DNA from: an uncultured Prevotella sp.
GTDB taxonomy: Bacteria; Bacteroidota; Bacteroidia; Bacteroidales; Bacteroidaceae
DNA: 51,112 bases
Reading direction: 5' to 3'
Assembly (NCBI GenBank): GCA_934196725.1
Contig: CAKPWR010000011.1
Span: forward strand, 1 to 51,112
In this document: positions 8,613 through 17,600 of the stretch, one piece after another
Layout: each line of letters starts with the position of its first letter
Numbering within the stretch: the first letter of the stretch is position 1
Translations under genes and position numbers: made by a program
The notes under the pieces: model-generated
Databases searched by the model: none
Told to the model about the DNA's origin: nothing
What the model saw: only the letters and a program-made list of their open reading frames with translations

Positions 8613-9089
8613 GTCTTTTAAAGTTTCATTTAATTCTTTAATATTATAAATGTTCTTCCTAATTTCGGCACGTTCTTCTTTAGAATAATAGTGCCAAGAT
8701 AAGTATCTTGCCCAATGTTTTATTGCACAAATAGAGGCTATATTCTTATTTTGGCTAATATAAGTTCCTTCCTTAAAATAAGCAACTATTGTATATGTAG
8801 CATCTGTATTGCCTTTTTTCGTTTTTATAATATTTGCATCAATGTTTACTCCATTTATAGTAAGTGAAATATAATAAACATTGTATACTCCACGTAATTT
8901 TGTTATGTTGTAAAGTTTATATGGATTGTAAATCAAATATTTTTTTATTTTAGAAATACTCTTTATTCCTAATCTTGGGAATCTAATTTTAGAAACACAA
9001 GAAAGAATAGCCTCCTTTTTATCTGTTACTTCCGAGGAAAAAAATGCAACTTTTTGTCCTTGATTGATATCTATTAATATAATGTACAT
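8547..9089 (-). CDS. RHS-array immunity-like protein, copy B (divergent, 180 aa)
   Basis: Starts MYIILIDINQGQKVAFF and keeps only parts of the family pattern: RFPRLGIKSISKI near residue 37 (compare SYPRIGIKS) and LSWHYYSKEE near 133 (compare IxWxEFSxxE). Its last 21 residues, from LVWNFECSILG to the end, are identical to the other copies even though the rest is poorly conserved, so the end comes from the junction repeat rather than from selection on this protein alone. The stop overlaps the leader of RHS remnant 3. It lies downstream of an insertion-sequence remnant that carries a strong promoter, which may express it separately from the rest of the array. Confidence 0.65.
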   Translation of the reverse strand: MYIILIDINQGQKVAFFSSEVTDKKEAILSCVSKIRFPRLGIKSISKIKKYLIYNPYKLYNITKLRGVYNVYYISLTINGVNIDANIIKTKKGNTDATYTIVAYFKEGTYISQNKNIASICAIKHWARYLSWHYYSKEERAEIRKNIYNIKELNETLKDLVWNFECSILGNSLKVYIVKS

Positions 9090-9129
9090 CTATCTATGTC
9101 CTTTAGAGTTTCTACTATGATTTTCATCT

Positions 9130-9366
9130 TTAAAATCCATTCTTTCCTCTGTTGTACCCTTGCACCTTGTTGATGTTGGAGTTAGCCATCATGACATAGC
9201 CTACTCCCTTATATTTGTTGCCAAGGCGAGAATTATAAGTCTTTTCAACTTCTGCCCATGGAATATTATCACCAAGAATCACCCAACGATTAGTCTTGTT
9301 CAGATCATCGAAAGATGATTTGAACAAATCTAAAGTAAGGGGGTTATATTGTGAACTATACTTCAT
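9130..9366 (-). pseudogene. Truncated IS5/IS1182-like transposase N-terminus fused to the RHS C-terminal tail
   Basis: The 78-aa frame starts MKYSSQYNPLTLDLFKSSFD and continues to IPWAEVEKTYNSRLGNKYKG, which I recognise as the N-terminus of Bacteroidetes IS5/IS1182-group transposases (usually followed by AGNKPAR and the DDE domain). Here it passes directly into VGYVMMANSNINKVQGYNRG and a KNGF end, the tail found in the RHS remnants at 7415 and 8300. A deletion has joined the first ~50 codons of a transposase to the last ~28 codons of an RHS gene, in frame. The fusion has no likely function. Its promoter is still present. Confidence 0.7.
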
Positions 9367-9386
9367 AATTATTCTCTTTAACATGA

Positions 9387-9418
9387 CAAAGATACTAATT
9401 TTTAGTGAAACAGCCAAA
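9387..9418 (-). promoter_or_regulatory. Full Bacteroidetes promoter of the IS remnant
   Basis: On the minus strand a TTTG (-33; plus-strand 9415-9418) is followed after exactly 20 bp by TATCTTTG (-7; plus-strand 9387-9394). Both elements match the Bacteroidetes consensus. It lies 20 bp upstream of the transposase start and points into immunity copy B. Confidence 0.65.
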
Positions 9419-9473
9419 TTAAAAGTGTTATAAATATCTAATTATTAAATACTTAATATTAATTCAGAGAACA

Positions 9474-9863
9474 CTATTTGTTGTTTTTGTACATATCATC
9501 AAGTTTTTTTACCCACATCAAAGTGATGGTATCTTTTGGAGGGATATTGTAGATTTCAACCAAGACATTTCTTAGGTCTTTGTAAGTGGTATCGTTAGGG
9601 TGGTATTCATTCATAAGTAAGCCATAGAAAATGTCTTCTTTTTTCAAATGCCCGCCAGATAATTCTTTAAGTAATTCATAATCTTTTATACTCTTCTCTT
9701 TAATAATTGCAGATTTTATCTTGTTTATATTCCATTGAGGGACGACTGGTTGCTTTACTCCCAAATTCCATTCAAACTTAGGGCGTGCTTGAAAAATTCC
9801 CCCCAAGAACAAACCTATAATGATGCCTAAGGCAATATTATGCATATTTCTTATTTTGTCCAT
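9474..9863 (-). CDS. Small membrane-anchored protein in the RHS array (129 aa)
   Basis: One N-terminal hydrophobic segment (IALGIIIGLFLGGIF, about residues 10-24) followed by a polar domain with KEKSIKDYELLKELSGG and a lysine-rich end. The N-terminal helix with positive residues before it suggests anchoring with the body outside the cytoplasm. It overlaps the end of the 176-aa gene by about 13 bp and lies just upstream of the IS remnant. I do not recognise a family. Position in the array suggests a second type of immunity or accessory protein, but nothing in the sequence proves it. Confidence 0.55.
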   Translation of the reverse strand: MDKIRNMHNIALGIIIGLFLGGIFQARPKFEWNLGVKQPVVPQWNINKIKSAIIKEKSIKDYELLKELSGGHLKKEDIFYGLLMNEYHPNDTTYKDLRNVLVEIYNIPPKDTITLMWVKKLDDMYKNNK

Positions 9864-10381
9864 TTTATCTTATAAATTTCGTTTATCTTATTCTCATAGA
9901 ATTTTGCTTTTCTCTGATTTCTTTCGAATAATATTCCTTTTTCGTAATATTCCTTTAATTGAAAACAAGAACTTGAACTTCCGTTTTTTGCCCCATACAA
10001 TAAGTAATATCTCATCATTTCAGACAATAATAAAGTGTTGTTCTTTTTAAAATCTTTAATAGCGCCGAAAATATTATAAGAAGCTTCGGGATAAGAATAT
10101 TTGTCTGCCATGATTAATGCATAATATAAGAGTTCTTTAGAACCATTATGAATACTTCCATAATGATATAAGAGTTCTGTATATGAATCTTCGTTTCCAT
10201 ATAGAAGAACAGAGTCTGAGGTAAGTTTAAATTCTACAGAATCCAATATGAATACATCTCTGCTATTGGTAACAATGTATTGCTCATCCGTTTTTGTTGT
10301 ACTATTTTTAAGCAAAGAAGCATTAAAAAATGAAAGAGTAAATCCCAATAAAATACCTAATACAAGTTTTATTTTTTCCAT
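9851..10381 (-). CDS. Membrane-anchored Sel1/TPR-like protein, possible immunity protein (176 aa)
   Basis: Starts MEKIKLVLGILLGFTLSFFN, a hydrophobic N-terminus (signal anchor or uncleaved signal). The mature part has helical-repeat character: YYALIMADKYSYPEASYNIF (about residues 85-104), then LLYGAKNGSSSSCFQLKEYY and an EKGILFERNQRKAKFYENKI helix, close to the Sel1 pattern of A..G...A...L..Y...G. Sel1-type proteins are known to occur as immunity proteins beside toxins, so an immunity role is reasonable but unproven. Its ATG lies inside the last codons of RHS remnant 4 (13-bp overlap), the position expected for the partner of that RHS copy. Confidence 0.6.
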   Translation of the reverse strand: MEKIKLVLGILLGFTLSFFNASLLKNSTTKTDEQYIVTNSRDVFILDSVEFKLTSDSVLLYGNEDSYTELLYHYGSIHNGSKELLYYALIMADKYSYPEASYNIFGAIKDFKKNNTLLLSEMMRYYLLYGAKNGSSSSCFQLKEYYEKGILFERNQRKAKFYENKINEIYKIKWTK

Positions 10382-10791
10382 ACATTTATATTATTAGATA
10401 GTTCCTTTATTAAATTAAATTTTATTCTAGGGTATATAGAGCCAGGGTAGTCATATGTCCCATATGTCAATGATTTGATTTCTCTACCAGTTGTAACAGC
10501 ATCGGCAGATTGCATGACTGGCATCTGAGGCAATGCGTTGGTCATTGCCGTTAGCGTATATAGGACAGAGTGCTTGTTTCCCTCAGCATCATATACGTAA
10601 CTAGCTTTCCTTCCATCATTATATAATATTTTCTGTGGCAAGTTGTTGATGTCGTATGATATCGAGCTAATCCCCTTGTTCTTGTCCATCACCATGTTGC
10701 CATAGCTGAGGTTGGCACGATGATTATCATTCGCTCCGAATGTTGGAGCGGAGAGGATGATGCTGAGTGCTATAAACAATATCTTTTTCAT
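10369..10791 (-). pseudogene. RHS gene remnant 4, with recognisable YD-repeat core (140 aa)
   Basis: Begins with the shared signal peptide (MKKILFIALS...FGAND), then passes directly to NLSYGNMVMDKNKGISSISY, DINNLPQKILYNDGRK and YVYDAEGNKHSVLYT. These match the conserved C-terminal RHS core of Bacteroidetes (GNM.KD.NKGISSI.Y..LNLP, YDA.GNK). About 70 residues of other sequence follow (SLTYGTYDYPGSIYPRIKFN), possibly a toxin remnant, ending NINVWKK. A full RHS protein would be well over 1000 aa, so this is a deletion product that happens to stay in frame; it could still make a small secreted protein. It is the only remnant in the window that proves the RHS origin of the array. Confidence 0.75.
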
Positions 10792-10882
10792 GACTTCACT
10801 ATATATACTTTTAAACTGTTGCCAAGTATGGAGCATTCGAAGTTCCAAACCAAATTGCGAATAACGCAATTTACATGGCTTG
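10723..10882 (-). repeat. Array junction repeat copy 4
   Basis: Same block as 6753-6912, with small differences (ATTATCATTCGCTCC). Identity with copy 1 extends another ~49 bp into the immunity gene, to about 10931, so the genes at 6818 and 10788 share their last ~45 codons. Confidence 0.85.
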
Positions 10883-11345
10883 TCGATTTTAGAACCTTTT
10901 CAAACTCATTTTTCTCTTTTTGTGAGAATTCATTCCATTGTATTATGTTTATGCTATCAACTAAAGCATCAAATGGGGAGTTGTATTCTTTCTCCACTAG
11001 GAAATCCCAATTCTTATAAAAAACAAATATTTTAAATAAAAATGAAGAATCGCAATTTTGCTCACGTTTAACGACATACAGTTCTATATGGATACCATTT
11101 ACTAGATATGATTCATTATAAAAATTCGTCATATAACTTCTGGCATTCATAACATATTGTTTAAATTCGCGCAAATCAAATTTTATATCTTCGATAAGCT
11201 TCGTCTTGGATTTAATACCAATATAAGGATAAGAAAGATGTTTTGCCCAACAGAGTAGAAGATTGTACTTGTTTTTACAAGATTTTAGTCCCACTCTTAT
11301 ATCTTGCTGATCTCCAAATTCGGTTATAATTATATACTTTTCCAT
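10788..11345 (-). CDS. RHS-array immunity-like protein, copy A (185 aa)
   Basis: First gene of the array in transcription order. Starts MEKYIIITEFGDQQD with CKNKYNLLLCWAKH, SYPYIGIKSKTKL and SPFDALVDSINIIQW, and from FSQKEKNEFEKVLK to the end it is identical to copy D. The middle (residues 50-100) is its own. The stop overlaps the leader of RHS remnant 4 as ATGA. No RHS tail is preserved immediately upstream, only a short stretch like the common leader (CATAGTAGA...CTAAAGGACATTAAC), so the gene that once preceded it has been lost up to this point. Confidence 0.7.
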   Translation of the reverse strand: MEKYIIITEFGDQQDIRVGLKSCKNKYNLLLCWAKHLSYPYIGIKSKTKLIEDIKFDLREFKQYVMNARSYMTNFYNESYLVNGIHIELYVVKREQNCDSSFLFKIFVFYKNWDFLVEKEYNSPFDALVDSINIIQWNEFSQKEKNEFEKVLKSTSHVNCVIRNLVWNFECSILGNSLKVYIVKS

Positions 11346-11712
11346 TGTTAATGTCCTTTAGGGGGTCTACTATGACTTTCAATGAGCCCATATTTGTTGT
11401 CATCTTGCAAGCCATGCCAACAAAAACAAGCATCGGATTTTTACTTTGCCAATCATAGGTTTGTTGTTTGTTGTTATACTATGTGTAGCCAATACGATAC
11501 TATCGTAATTTTGGCTTAGTATTTCGCTTGCAAATATAATAAAAAACCGTAATGTATTTGCAGAACTCCTTATTAATTAAGAAAAATTTAACTTGTTTTT
11601 TTAGAAAATGGCTTTCATTCGTAAGCGTCTTCGCATTTTTCAGCATAAAAGTTTGGAAAGTACGCAAAATAGTGTTATTTTTGCACAAAGAAACAAATAA
11701 ATATAAAAGATT
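11346..11712. promoter_or_regulatory. Divergent intergenic region between the RHS array and the C1 peptidase
   Basis: This 367-bp gap holds no convincing gene. On the minus strand a TATATTTG box (plus-strand 11531-11538) could start the array, about 185 bp before copy A. A perfect 15-bp palindrome TACGATA-C-TATCGTA lies at 11493-11507 within that leader. On the plus strand TATTTTTG at 11676-11683, with a TTTG about 20 bp upstream (11652-11655), fits a promoter for the peptidase. Confidence 0.5.
11652..11683 (+). promoter_or_regulatory. Bacteroidetes promoter for the C1 peptidase gene
   Basis: TTTG at 11652-11655, a 20-bp spacer and TATTTTTG at 11676-11683 match the -33/-7 consensus. The start codon follows 29 bp later. 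Confidence 0.6.
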
Positions 11713-13116
11713 ATGAGAAAAAACGTATTACTGATTGGAGCCATGCTGATGGCTTCCATGTCTATGATGGCGCAGACCAAGGGGGGCGGCATCAGCCAGT
11801 CTGCTCTTCAGCAGATGGAGAAGAACCATGCATGTGCTGCACACAAGGCTCTCTTTAATGCTGTTGCTAACAACAATATCGATGACCTGGTAAAGAATCA
11901 TGCCAATGAGGCTCCTGTTGATACCCATTTCAGCATCGAGACTCCTTCTCAGAGCATTCATAATCAGAAGAGTTCGGGCCGTTGCTGGATGTTTAGCGGC
12001 TTCAATGTGCTCCGTTCCAACTTTGCAGTCAATGACAAGCAGGGTAGAGTGGTGGAGTATTCTCAGGATTATCTCTTCTTCTACGACCAGTTGGAGAAGG
12101 CTAACCTCATGCTCCAGGGTGTCATTGACCTCGGAAAGAAGAGCATTGAGGATCCTCAGGTGCAGTTCTTCTTCAAGAATCCTCTCAACGACGGTGGTAC
12201 TTTCTGCGGTGTTGCCGACCTGGCTGGCAAGTATGGTCTCGTACCTATGAGTGCTCAGCCTGAGACTTTCTCCAGCAACAATACTTCCAAGATGAGCCGC
12301 CTTATCAGCAGCAAGCTCCGTGAATATGGTCTGGAACTCCGCAAGATGGTAGCCCAGGGAAAGAAACCTGCTGCTATCCAGGCTCGTAAGACAGAAATGC
12401 TGGCTCAGGTTTATCGCATGCTCAGCCTTACTCTGGGTGAGCCTGTAAAGGAATTCACTTATGCTTTCCGTGATAAGGACGGCAAGCAGATTGGTGAGGC
12501 TAAGAAGTATACTCCTAAGAGTTTCTATGAGGAGACAGTAGGTAAGGATCTCAACGGTACCTTCATCATGGTGATGAATGACCCACGTCGTCCTTATCAC
12601 AAGACATACGAGGTAGAATACGACCGTCATACCTACGATGGTCATAACTGGAAGTACCTGAACCTGCCTATGGAGGAGATTGCCCAGCTCGCCATCGCTT
12701 CCCTGAAGGATGGTCATAAGATGTATTCCAGCTACGATGTAGGTAAGCAGCTCGACAGAAAGCGTGGCTATCTGGCTCTCGACAACTTCGACTATGGCAG
12801 CCTCTTCAATACTACCTTCCCGATGAATAAGGCTGACCGCATCGCTACTTTCGATAGCGGTTCTACTCATGCCATGACTTTGACTGCCGTTGATCTGGAT
12901 GCAGCAGGCAAGCCTGTAAAGTGGAAGGTAGAGAACAGCTGGGGTGCTGACAATGGTTTTGGTGGTTGCTTCATCATGACCAACGATTGGTTCAACGAGT
13001 ACATGTTCCGCCTGGTAGTAAACAAGAAGTATGCCTCTGAGCAGCTTTTGAAGGAATTCGACCAGAAGCCAACCATGTTGACTCCTGATGATCCTTTGTT
13101 CCAGTTGGAAGACTAA
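11713..13116 (+). CDS. Secreted C1-family cysteine peptidase, bleomycin hydrolase/aminopeptidase C type
   Basis: A papain-fold aminopeptidase expected to trim peptides. The 467-aa protein starts with a Sec signal peptide (MRKNVLLIGAMLMASMSMMAQ), so it acts in the periplasm or beyond, unlike cytosolic PepC. The catalytic residues are in the C1B context: Gln85 and Cys91 in NQKSSGRCWMFSG, a histidine near 386 in GSTHAMTL and an asparagine near 408 in VENSWGADNG. Length fits the bleomycin hydrolase group (about 450 plus signal). It lies 14 bp before the cysteine desulfidase gene, so peptide-derived cysteine could link the two. Confidence 0.9.
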   Translation: MRKNVLLIGAMLMASMSMMAQTKGGGISQSALQQMEKNHACAAHKALFNAVANNNIDDLVKNHANEAPVDTHFSIETPSQSIHNQKSSGRCWMFSGFNVLRSNFAVNDKQGRVVEYSQDYLFFYDQLEKANLMLQGVIDLGKKSIEDPQVQFFFKNPLNDGGTFCGVADLAGKYGLVPMSAQPETFSSNNTSKMSRLISSKLREYGLELRKMVAQGKKPAAIQARKTEMLAQVYRMLSLTLGEPVKEFTYAFRDKDGKQIGEAKKYTPKSFYEETVGKDLNGTFIMVMNDPRRPYHKTYEVEYDRHTYDGHNWKYLNLPMEEIAQLAIASLKDGHKMYSSYDVGKQLDRKRGYLALDNFDYGSLFNTTFPMNKADRIATFDSGSTHAMTLTAVDLDAAGKPVKWKVENSWGADNGFGGCFIMTNDWFNEYMFRLVVNKKYASEQLLKEFDQKPTMLTPDDPLFQLED

Positions 13117-13130
13117 TACCTATTTATATT

Positions 13131-14414
13131 ATGTTAGAGAAAAATAAGCGTGAGCGCATCATCGCGCTCGTCAACAAGGAAGTTGTGCCTGCCATCGGAT
13201 GTACCGAACCGATGGCTGTGGCGCTCTGTACAGCTAAGGCTGCTACTACTTTGGGCAAACGCCCTGATCGCATCGAAGTACTCTTGAGTCCAAACATGCT
13301 CAAGAATGCGATGGGTGTGGGTATTCCCGGTACCGGTATGATAGGCTTGCCTATTGCCGTATCACTCGGTGCCCTTATCGGAAAGCCGGAGTATGAACTT
13401 GAAGTTCTCAAAGACTTGACTCCTGACAGTCTGGAGCAGGGCAAGCAGTATATCAAGAATGCTGAAATCAACATCAAGTTGAAGCAGGGCGATGTAGATA
13501 AACTATATATAGAGGTGAGCTGCTATGCCGATGATGCTCAGGCTACAGCTATCATTTCCGGTTCGCATACCAACTTTGTTTATGCTGAGCGCAATGGCGA
13601 GGTGGTATTCGATAAGCGTGGTGGTACTGCCGGTGATGAGGCTGATGATGACATCCAACTCAATTTTCCTATGGTTTACGAGTTTGCAACAACAGCTCCG
13701 CTTGATGAAATCTCTTTCATCCTTAAGACCAAGGAATATAATATGAAGGCTGCCGAACTGAGTATCAAGGGCAACTATGGACATTGTCTCGGTAAGACAA
13801 TGGACCGCCCTCTGAGTCATGGTATCTTCGGTAACAACATCTTCTCTCACATCATCTCCCGTACCGCTTCAGCTTGCGATGCCCGTATGGGTGGAGCCAT
13901 GATTCCGGTGATGAGTAATAGTGGTAGCGGCAATCAGGGTATCTGTGCTACCAACCCTGTCGTGGTATATGCTCTGGAGAACGAGAATACTGAAGAGGAA
14001 ATGATCCGTGCCTTGATGCTCAGCCACTTGACGGCTATCTATATCAAGCAGAGCTTGGGAAAACTCTCAGCTCTATGTGGTTGTGTGGTAGCCAGTACGG
14101 GCAGCAGTTGCGGTATCACCTATCTGATGGGGGGCGATTATACCCGTATCTGCAATTCTGTCAAGAATATGGTGGCAAACCTTACTGGTATGATCTGCGA
14201 TGGTGCCAAACCGAGCTGTGCACTGAAGATTTCTTCGGGAGTCAGTACTGCCCTGCTTTCTTCTCTTCTTTCGATGGAAGGTAAGTGCGTGACATCGGCA
14301 GAAGGCATCGTAGATGATGATGTGGATAAATGTATCCATAATCTTACAAGTATCGGTGCCGATGCGATGAGAGCAACCGACGATATGGTGCTTGATATTA
14401 TGACACATAAATAA
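13131..14414 (+). CDS. cyuA: L-cysteine desulfidase family protein (CyuA/UPF0597)
   Basis: A 427-aa cytoplasmic protein of the family that includes CyuA (YhaM), which uses a [4Fe-4S] cluster to degrade L-cysteine to pyruvate, ammonia and sulfide. It carries the family start VVPAIGCTEPMAVAL (Cys24), the glycine-rich MGVGIPGTGMIGLPIA near residue 63 and the later cysteine motifs NQGICATNP (near 275), LCGCVVASTGSSCG (near 320) and MICDGAKPSCALK (near 355). The related serine dehydratase alpha fold makes a serine substrate an alternative. Second gene of an operon with the C1 peptidase; a strong terminator follows. Confidence 0.88.
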   Translation: MLEKNKRERIIALVNKEVVPAIGCTEPMAVALCTAKAATTLGKRPDRIEVLLSPNMLKNAMGVGIPGTGMIGLPIAVSLGALIGKPEYELEVLKDLTPDSLEQGKQYIKNAEINIKLKQGDVDKLYIEVSCYADDAQATAIISGSHTNFVYAERNGEVVFDKRGGTAGDEADDDIQLNFPMVYEFATTAPLDEISFILKTKEYNMKAAELSIKGNYGHCLGKTMDRPLSHGIFGNNIFSHIISRTASACDARMGGAMIPVMSNSGSGNQGICATNPVVVYALENENTEEEMIRALMLSHLTAIYIKQSLGKLSALCGCVVASTGSSCGITYLMGGDYTRICNSVKNMVANLTGMICDGAKPSCALKISSGVSTALLSSLLSMEGKCVTSAEGIVDDDVDKCIHNLTSIGADAMRATDDMVLDIMTHK

Positions 14415-14443
14415 AGAAGAGTGTCTTTTTTACATTCTTTATC

Positions 14444-14480
14444 AAAAGGCTCGCAAGAAATACATCTTGTGAGCCTTTTT
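14444..14480 (+). terminator. Rho-independent terminator after cyuA
   Basis: AAAAGGCTCGCAAGA pairs with TCTTGTGAGCCTTTT around a 6-nt loop and runs into a T tract. The stem resembles the terminators after SusD and the ATPase gene (GGCTCGCAAGA), so it belongs to a local family. Confidence 0.85.
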
Positions 14481-14567
14481 AGATTGTTTTTTGGGCTATT
14501 TTACTTAAAAAGATTTAAAAAATAAACATTTATTGCCTTGAATTCTTAACCGTATTGAAAAATAATG

Positions 14568-14575
14568 TATCTTTG
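14568..14575 (+). promoter_or_regulatory. -7 box (TATCTTTG) upstream of susC-like gene
   Basis: Exact TAnnTTTG match 74 bp before the start codon, leaving a leader long enough for regulation. No -33 at standard spacing was identified. Confidence 0.5.
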
Positions 14576-14649
14576 CAACAGCTAACTGAAGTATAAAAAT
14601 ATAACGTAATAAATAAGAAACCAAATAACAATTTTTTAAACTCTATCTT

Positions 14650-17600
14650 ATGATAAGACAACTATTCACAGTAAGTACTATGATTATGGCTCTTGGAATG
14701 GCTCCAGCCCAGGCATATGGGGGAACTCGTATCCAGGAAACTAATCAGTCCAAAGATGGACAATGCACTGGTACCATTATCGACCCTACAGGGGAGCCTG
14801 TAATTGGTGCTACAGTCACAGTTAAGGGAAAGCAAGGTGGAACCATCACCGATTTCGATGGTAAGTTTGCTCTTTCTGATGTAAACCGTGGTGCAACTAT
14901 CTGTATCAGCTACATTGGCTTCGAACCAGTGGAGATGGTATGGAAGGGCGGTGAAATCAATTTGACCATGAAGGAAGACAGCAAGACTCTGAATGAGGTC
15001 GTTGTTGTCGGTTTCGGTACTCAGAAGAAGGTAAACCTCACTGGTGCCGTTTCTACCGTTGATTCCAAGACTCTCGGCGCTCGCCCAGTCAACTCTGTTG
15101 TTGATGCTCTTCAGGGTGCTGTAGCCGGTATGAACTTCTCTACACCAAGCAGCGGTGGTACTCTTAATTCAACCAAGTCTTTTAATATCCGTGGTACAGG
15201 TACTATCGGTGCCGGTTCTTCTGTATCTCCACTCGTGCTCATCGACGGCATGGAGGGCGATATGAACGCACTCAACCCACAGGACATCGAGAACATTTCT
15301 GTATTGAAGGATGCTTCTGCTTCTTCCATTTACGGTTCACGTGCTGCCGGTGGTGTCATCCTTATTACTACAAAGAGCGGTAAGAAGGGTAAGGCTTCTA
15401 TTAACTACAACAACTCTTTCCGTTTCGATTCTCCACTCAACATGCCGGAGATGATGGACTCTTACACATGGGCTAAGTACATGAATGCTGCTTCTGTAGG
15501 TAGCGGCGCAGGTGTCTGGTTTACAGATGATAAGCTCGAGCAGATTAAGAAGGCTCAGAGTGACCCTACCATGCAGAAGATGTTCAAGAACAGCAACAAC
15601 CGTTGGGAGGTTTGGGACGATACTCCAAACTTGCCTATTGGTAATACCGACTGGCTCAAGGAGCAGTTTGGTACCAGCTTCTCTCAGGAGCATACCTTGA
15701 GTATCAATGGTGGTGATGACCGTTTGCAGTACTATGTATCTGGTAACTATCTCAACCGTGGTGGTCTTCTCCGTCATGGCGATGATAGCATGAAGCGTTA
15801 TACCATGACCGGTAAGATCAACGCTCAGATAACCAACTGGTTGCGTATGACCTACAATACCCGTTTCTCACGTCAGGACTTCGATTCTCCTGGTGATTTG
15901 ATCAATGGTACAGATGTGTTCTTCCACAATATGTGCCGTTATTGGCCTATTATGCCAACTACCGATCCTAATGGTCATTGGGTACCAGAGTCTTATATCG
16001 GCCGTCTTAAGGATGGTGGCCGTGCCAAGAATCAGGCAGACCGTCTCGCACAGCAGCTTTCATTTGTTGCAACTCCTGTAAAGGGTCTGACTCTGAATGC
16101 TGAGTTGAACTACCGTATTGTTACACAGTTCAACCACCGTGATTGGCAGACCACTTACGCTTATGACTGCGACAACAATCCTTACGTAGATATCAATGCC
16201 ACATCAAGCGTGTATGAGTATTCGTTCAAGTCTAACTATTTCAACCCTAACCTCTTTGCAGAGTACAGCCATTCATTTGGCGAGCATAATATGAAGGTAA
16301 TGGGTGGTTTCCAGAGTGAGTGGTTCCGTCAGCGCAATATCAGTGCACAGCAGAACGGTATCATGTCTGGTCTTCCTACTCTCAATACAACAACCACCAA
16401 GCCAAGTGTAGGTGGTGCATATAACTCATGGACTACAGCCGGTTTCTTCGGTCGTATCAACTACGATTATGCAGGTCGTTACCTCTTCGAGGCTAACCTC
16501 CGTTATGATGGTTCATCACGTTTCCTCCGCGAGAACCGCTGGAACTTCTTCCCATCATTCTCTGCAGGTTGGAACATTGCCCGTGAGAAGTTCTGGGAGC
16601 CATTGACTGATTATGTAAACACCTTGAAGCTCCGTGCTTCTTGGGGTCAGTTGGGTAACCAGAATACAGACAACTGGTATCCTTTCTATCCAACCATCGG
16701 CTTCTCTGCACAGGGTGGTAACTGGTTGATCAATGGTGCTAAGCCAAACATCTCTTCACAGCCAGGTCTCGTATCTTCTACTCTTACATGGGAGAAGAGC
16801 CGTACATGGGAAATCGGTCTCGACTGGGGTGCTTTCAATAACCGCCTGACAGGATCGTTCGGCTACTATCAGCGCAAGACTTACGACATGGTTGGTCCTG
16901 CTCCTGAGTTGCCTGTTATCCTCGGTGCCAATCCTCCAAAGGTGAACAACCTTGATATGACATCTAAGGGTTGGGATCTCCAGATTGGTTGGCGTGATGT
17001 AATCGGTGAGGTTAGCTATGGTGCATCTCTCGTATTGAGTGATAACCAGGTTGTTATCGATAAGTATCCTAACCCATCCAAGAACCTCGGTTCATACTAC
17101 GAAGGTGCTAAGCTTGGAGATATCTGGGGTTATACCACAATCGGTATCGCACAGAGTCAGGAAGAGATGGATAAACACCTTGCTAAGGTTGACCAGAGCG
17201 CTCTCGGAAGCGGCTGGACAGCTGGTGATATCATGTATGCCGACCTCGACGGTGATGGTAAGGTAAATACTGGTGAGAATACAGCCTACAAGCCTGGTGA
17301 TAGAAGAATCATCGGTAACTCTACTCCTCGCTATAACTTTGGTTTGAACCTCGATGCAGCTTGGAAGGGCTTTGATATCAAGGTGTTCTTCCAGGGTACA
17401 CTCAAGCGTGACTACGCAGCAGGTGGTGCCGTATTCTGGGGTGCTATCGGTCAGGGTAAGTGGCAGGCTACCGGTTTCAAGTTCCACGAGGATTACTGGC
17501 GTGAGGACAACAAGGGTGCATACTACCCACGTGCAGACTGGGGTGGTGGTCGCAACATCCAGACTCAGACCCGCTATCTGCAGAATGCAGCTTATGGCCG

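Noticed and set aside
5409..11345. Prophage or T6SS locus
   Set aside because: No phage structural, integrase or T6SS core genes; the RHS leaders are Sec signal peptides, which argues for another export route.
11500..11688. 62-aa minus-strand frame upstream of the C1 peptidase
   Set aside because: AT-rich, contains the promoter boxes of both flanking transcription units and has no ribosome-binding or family evidence.
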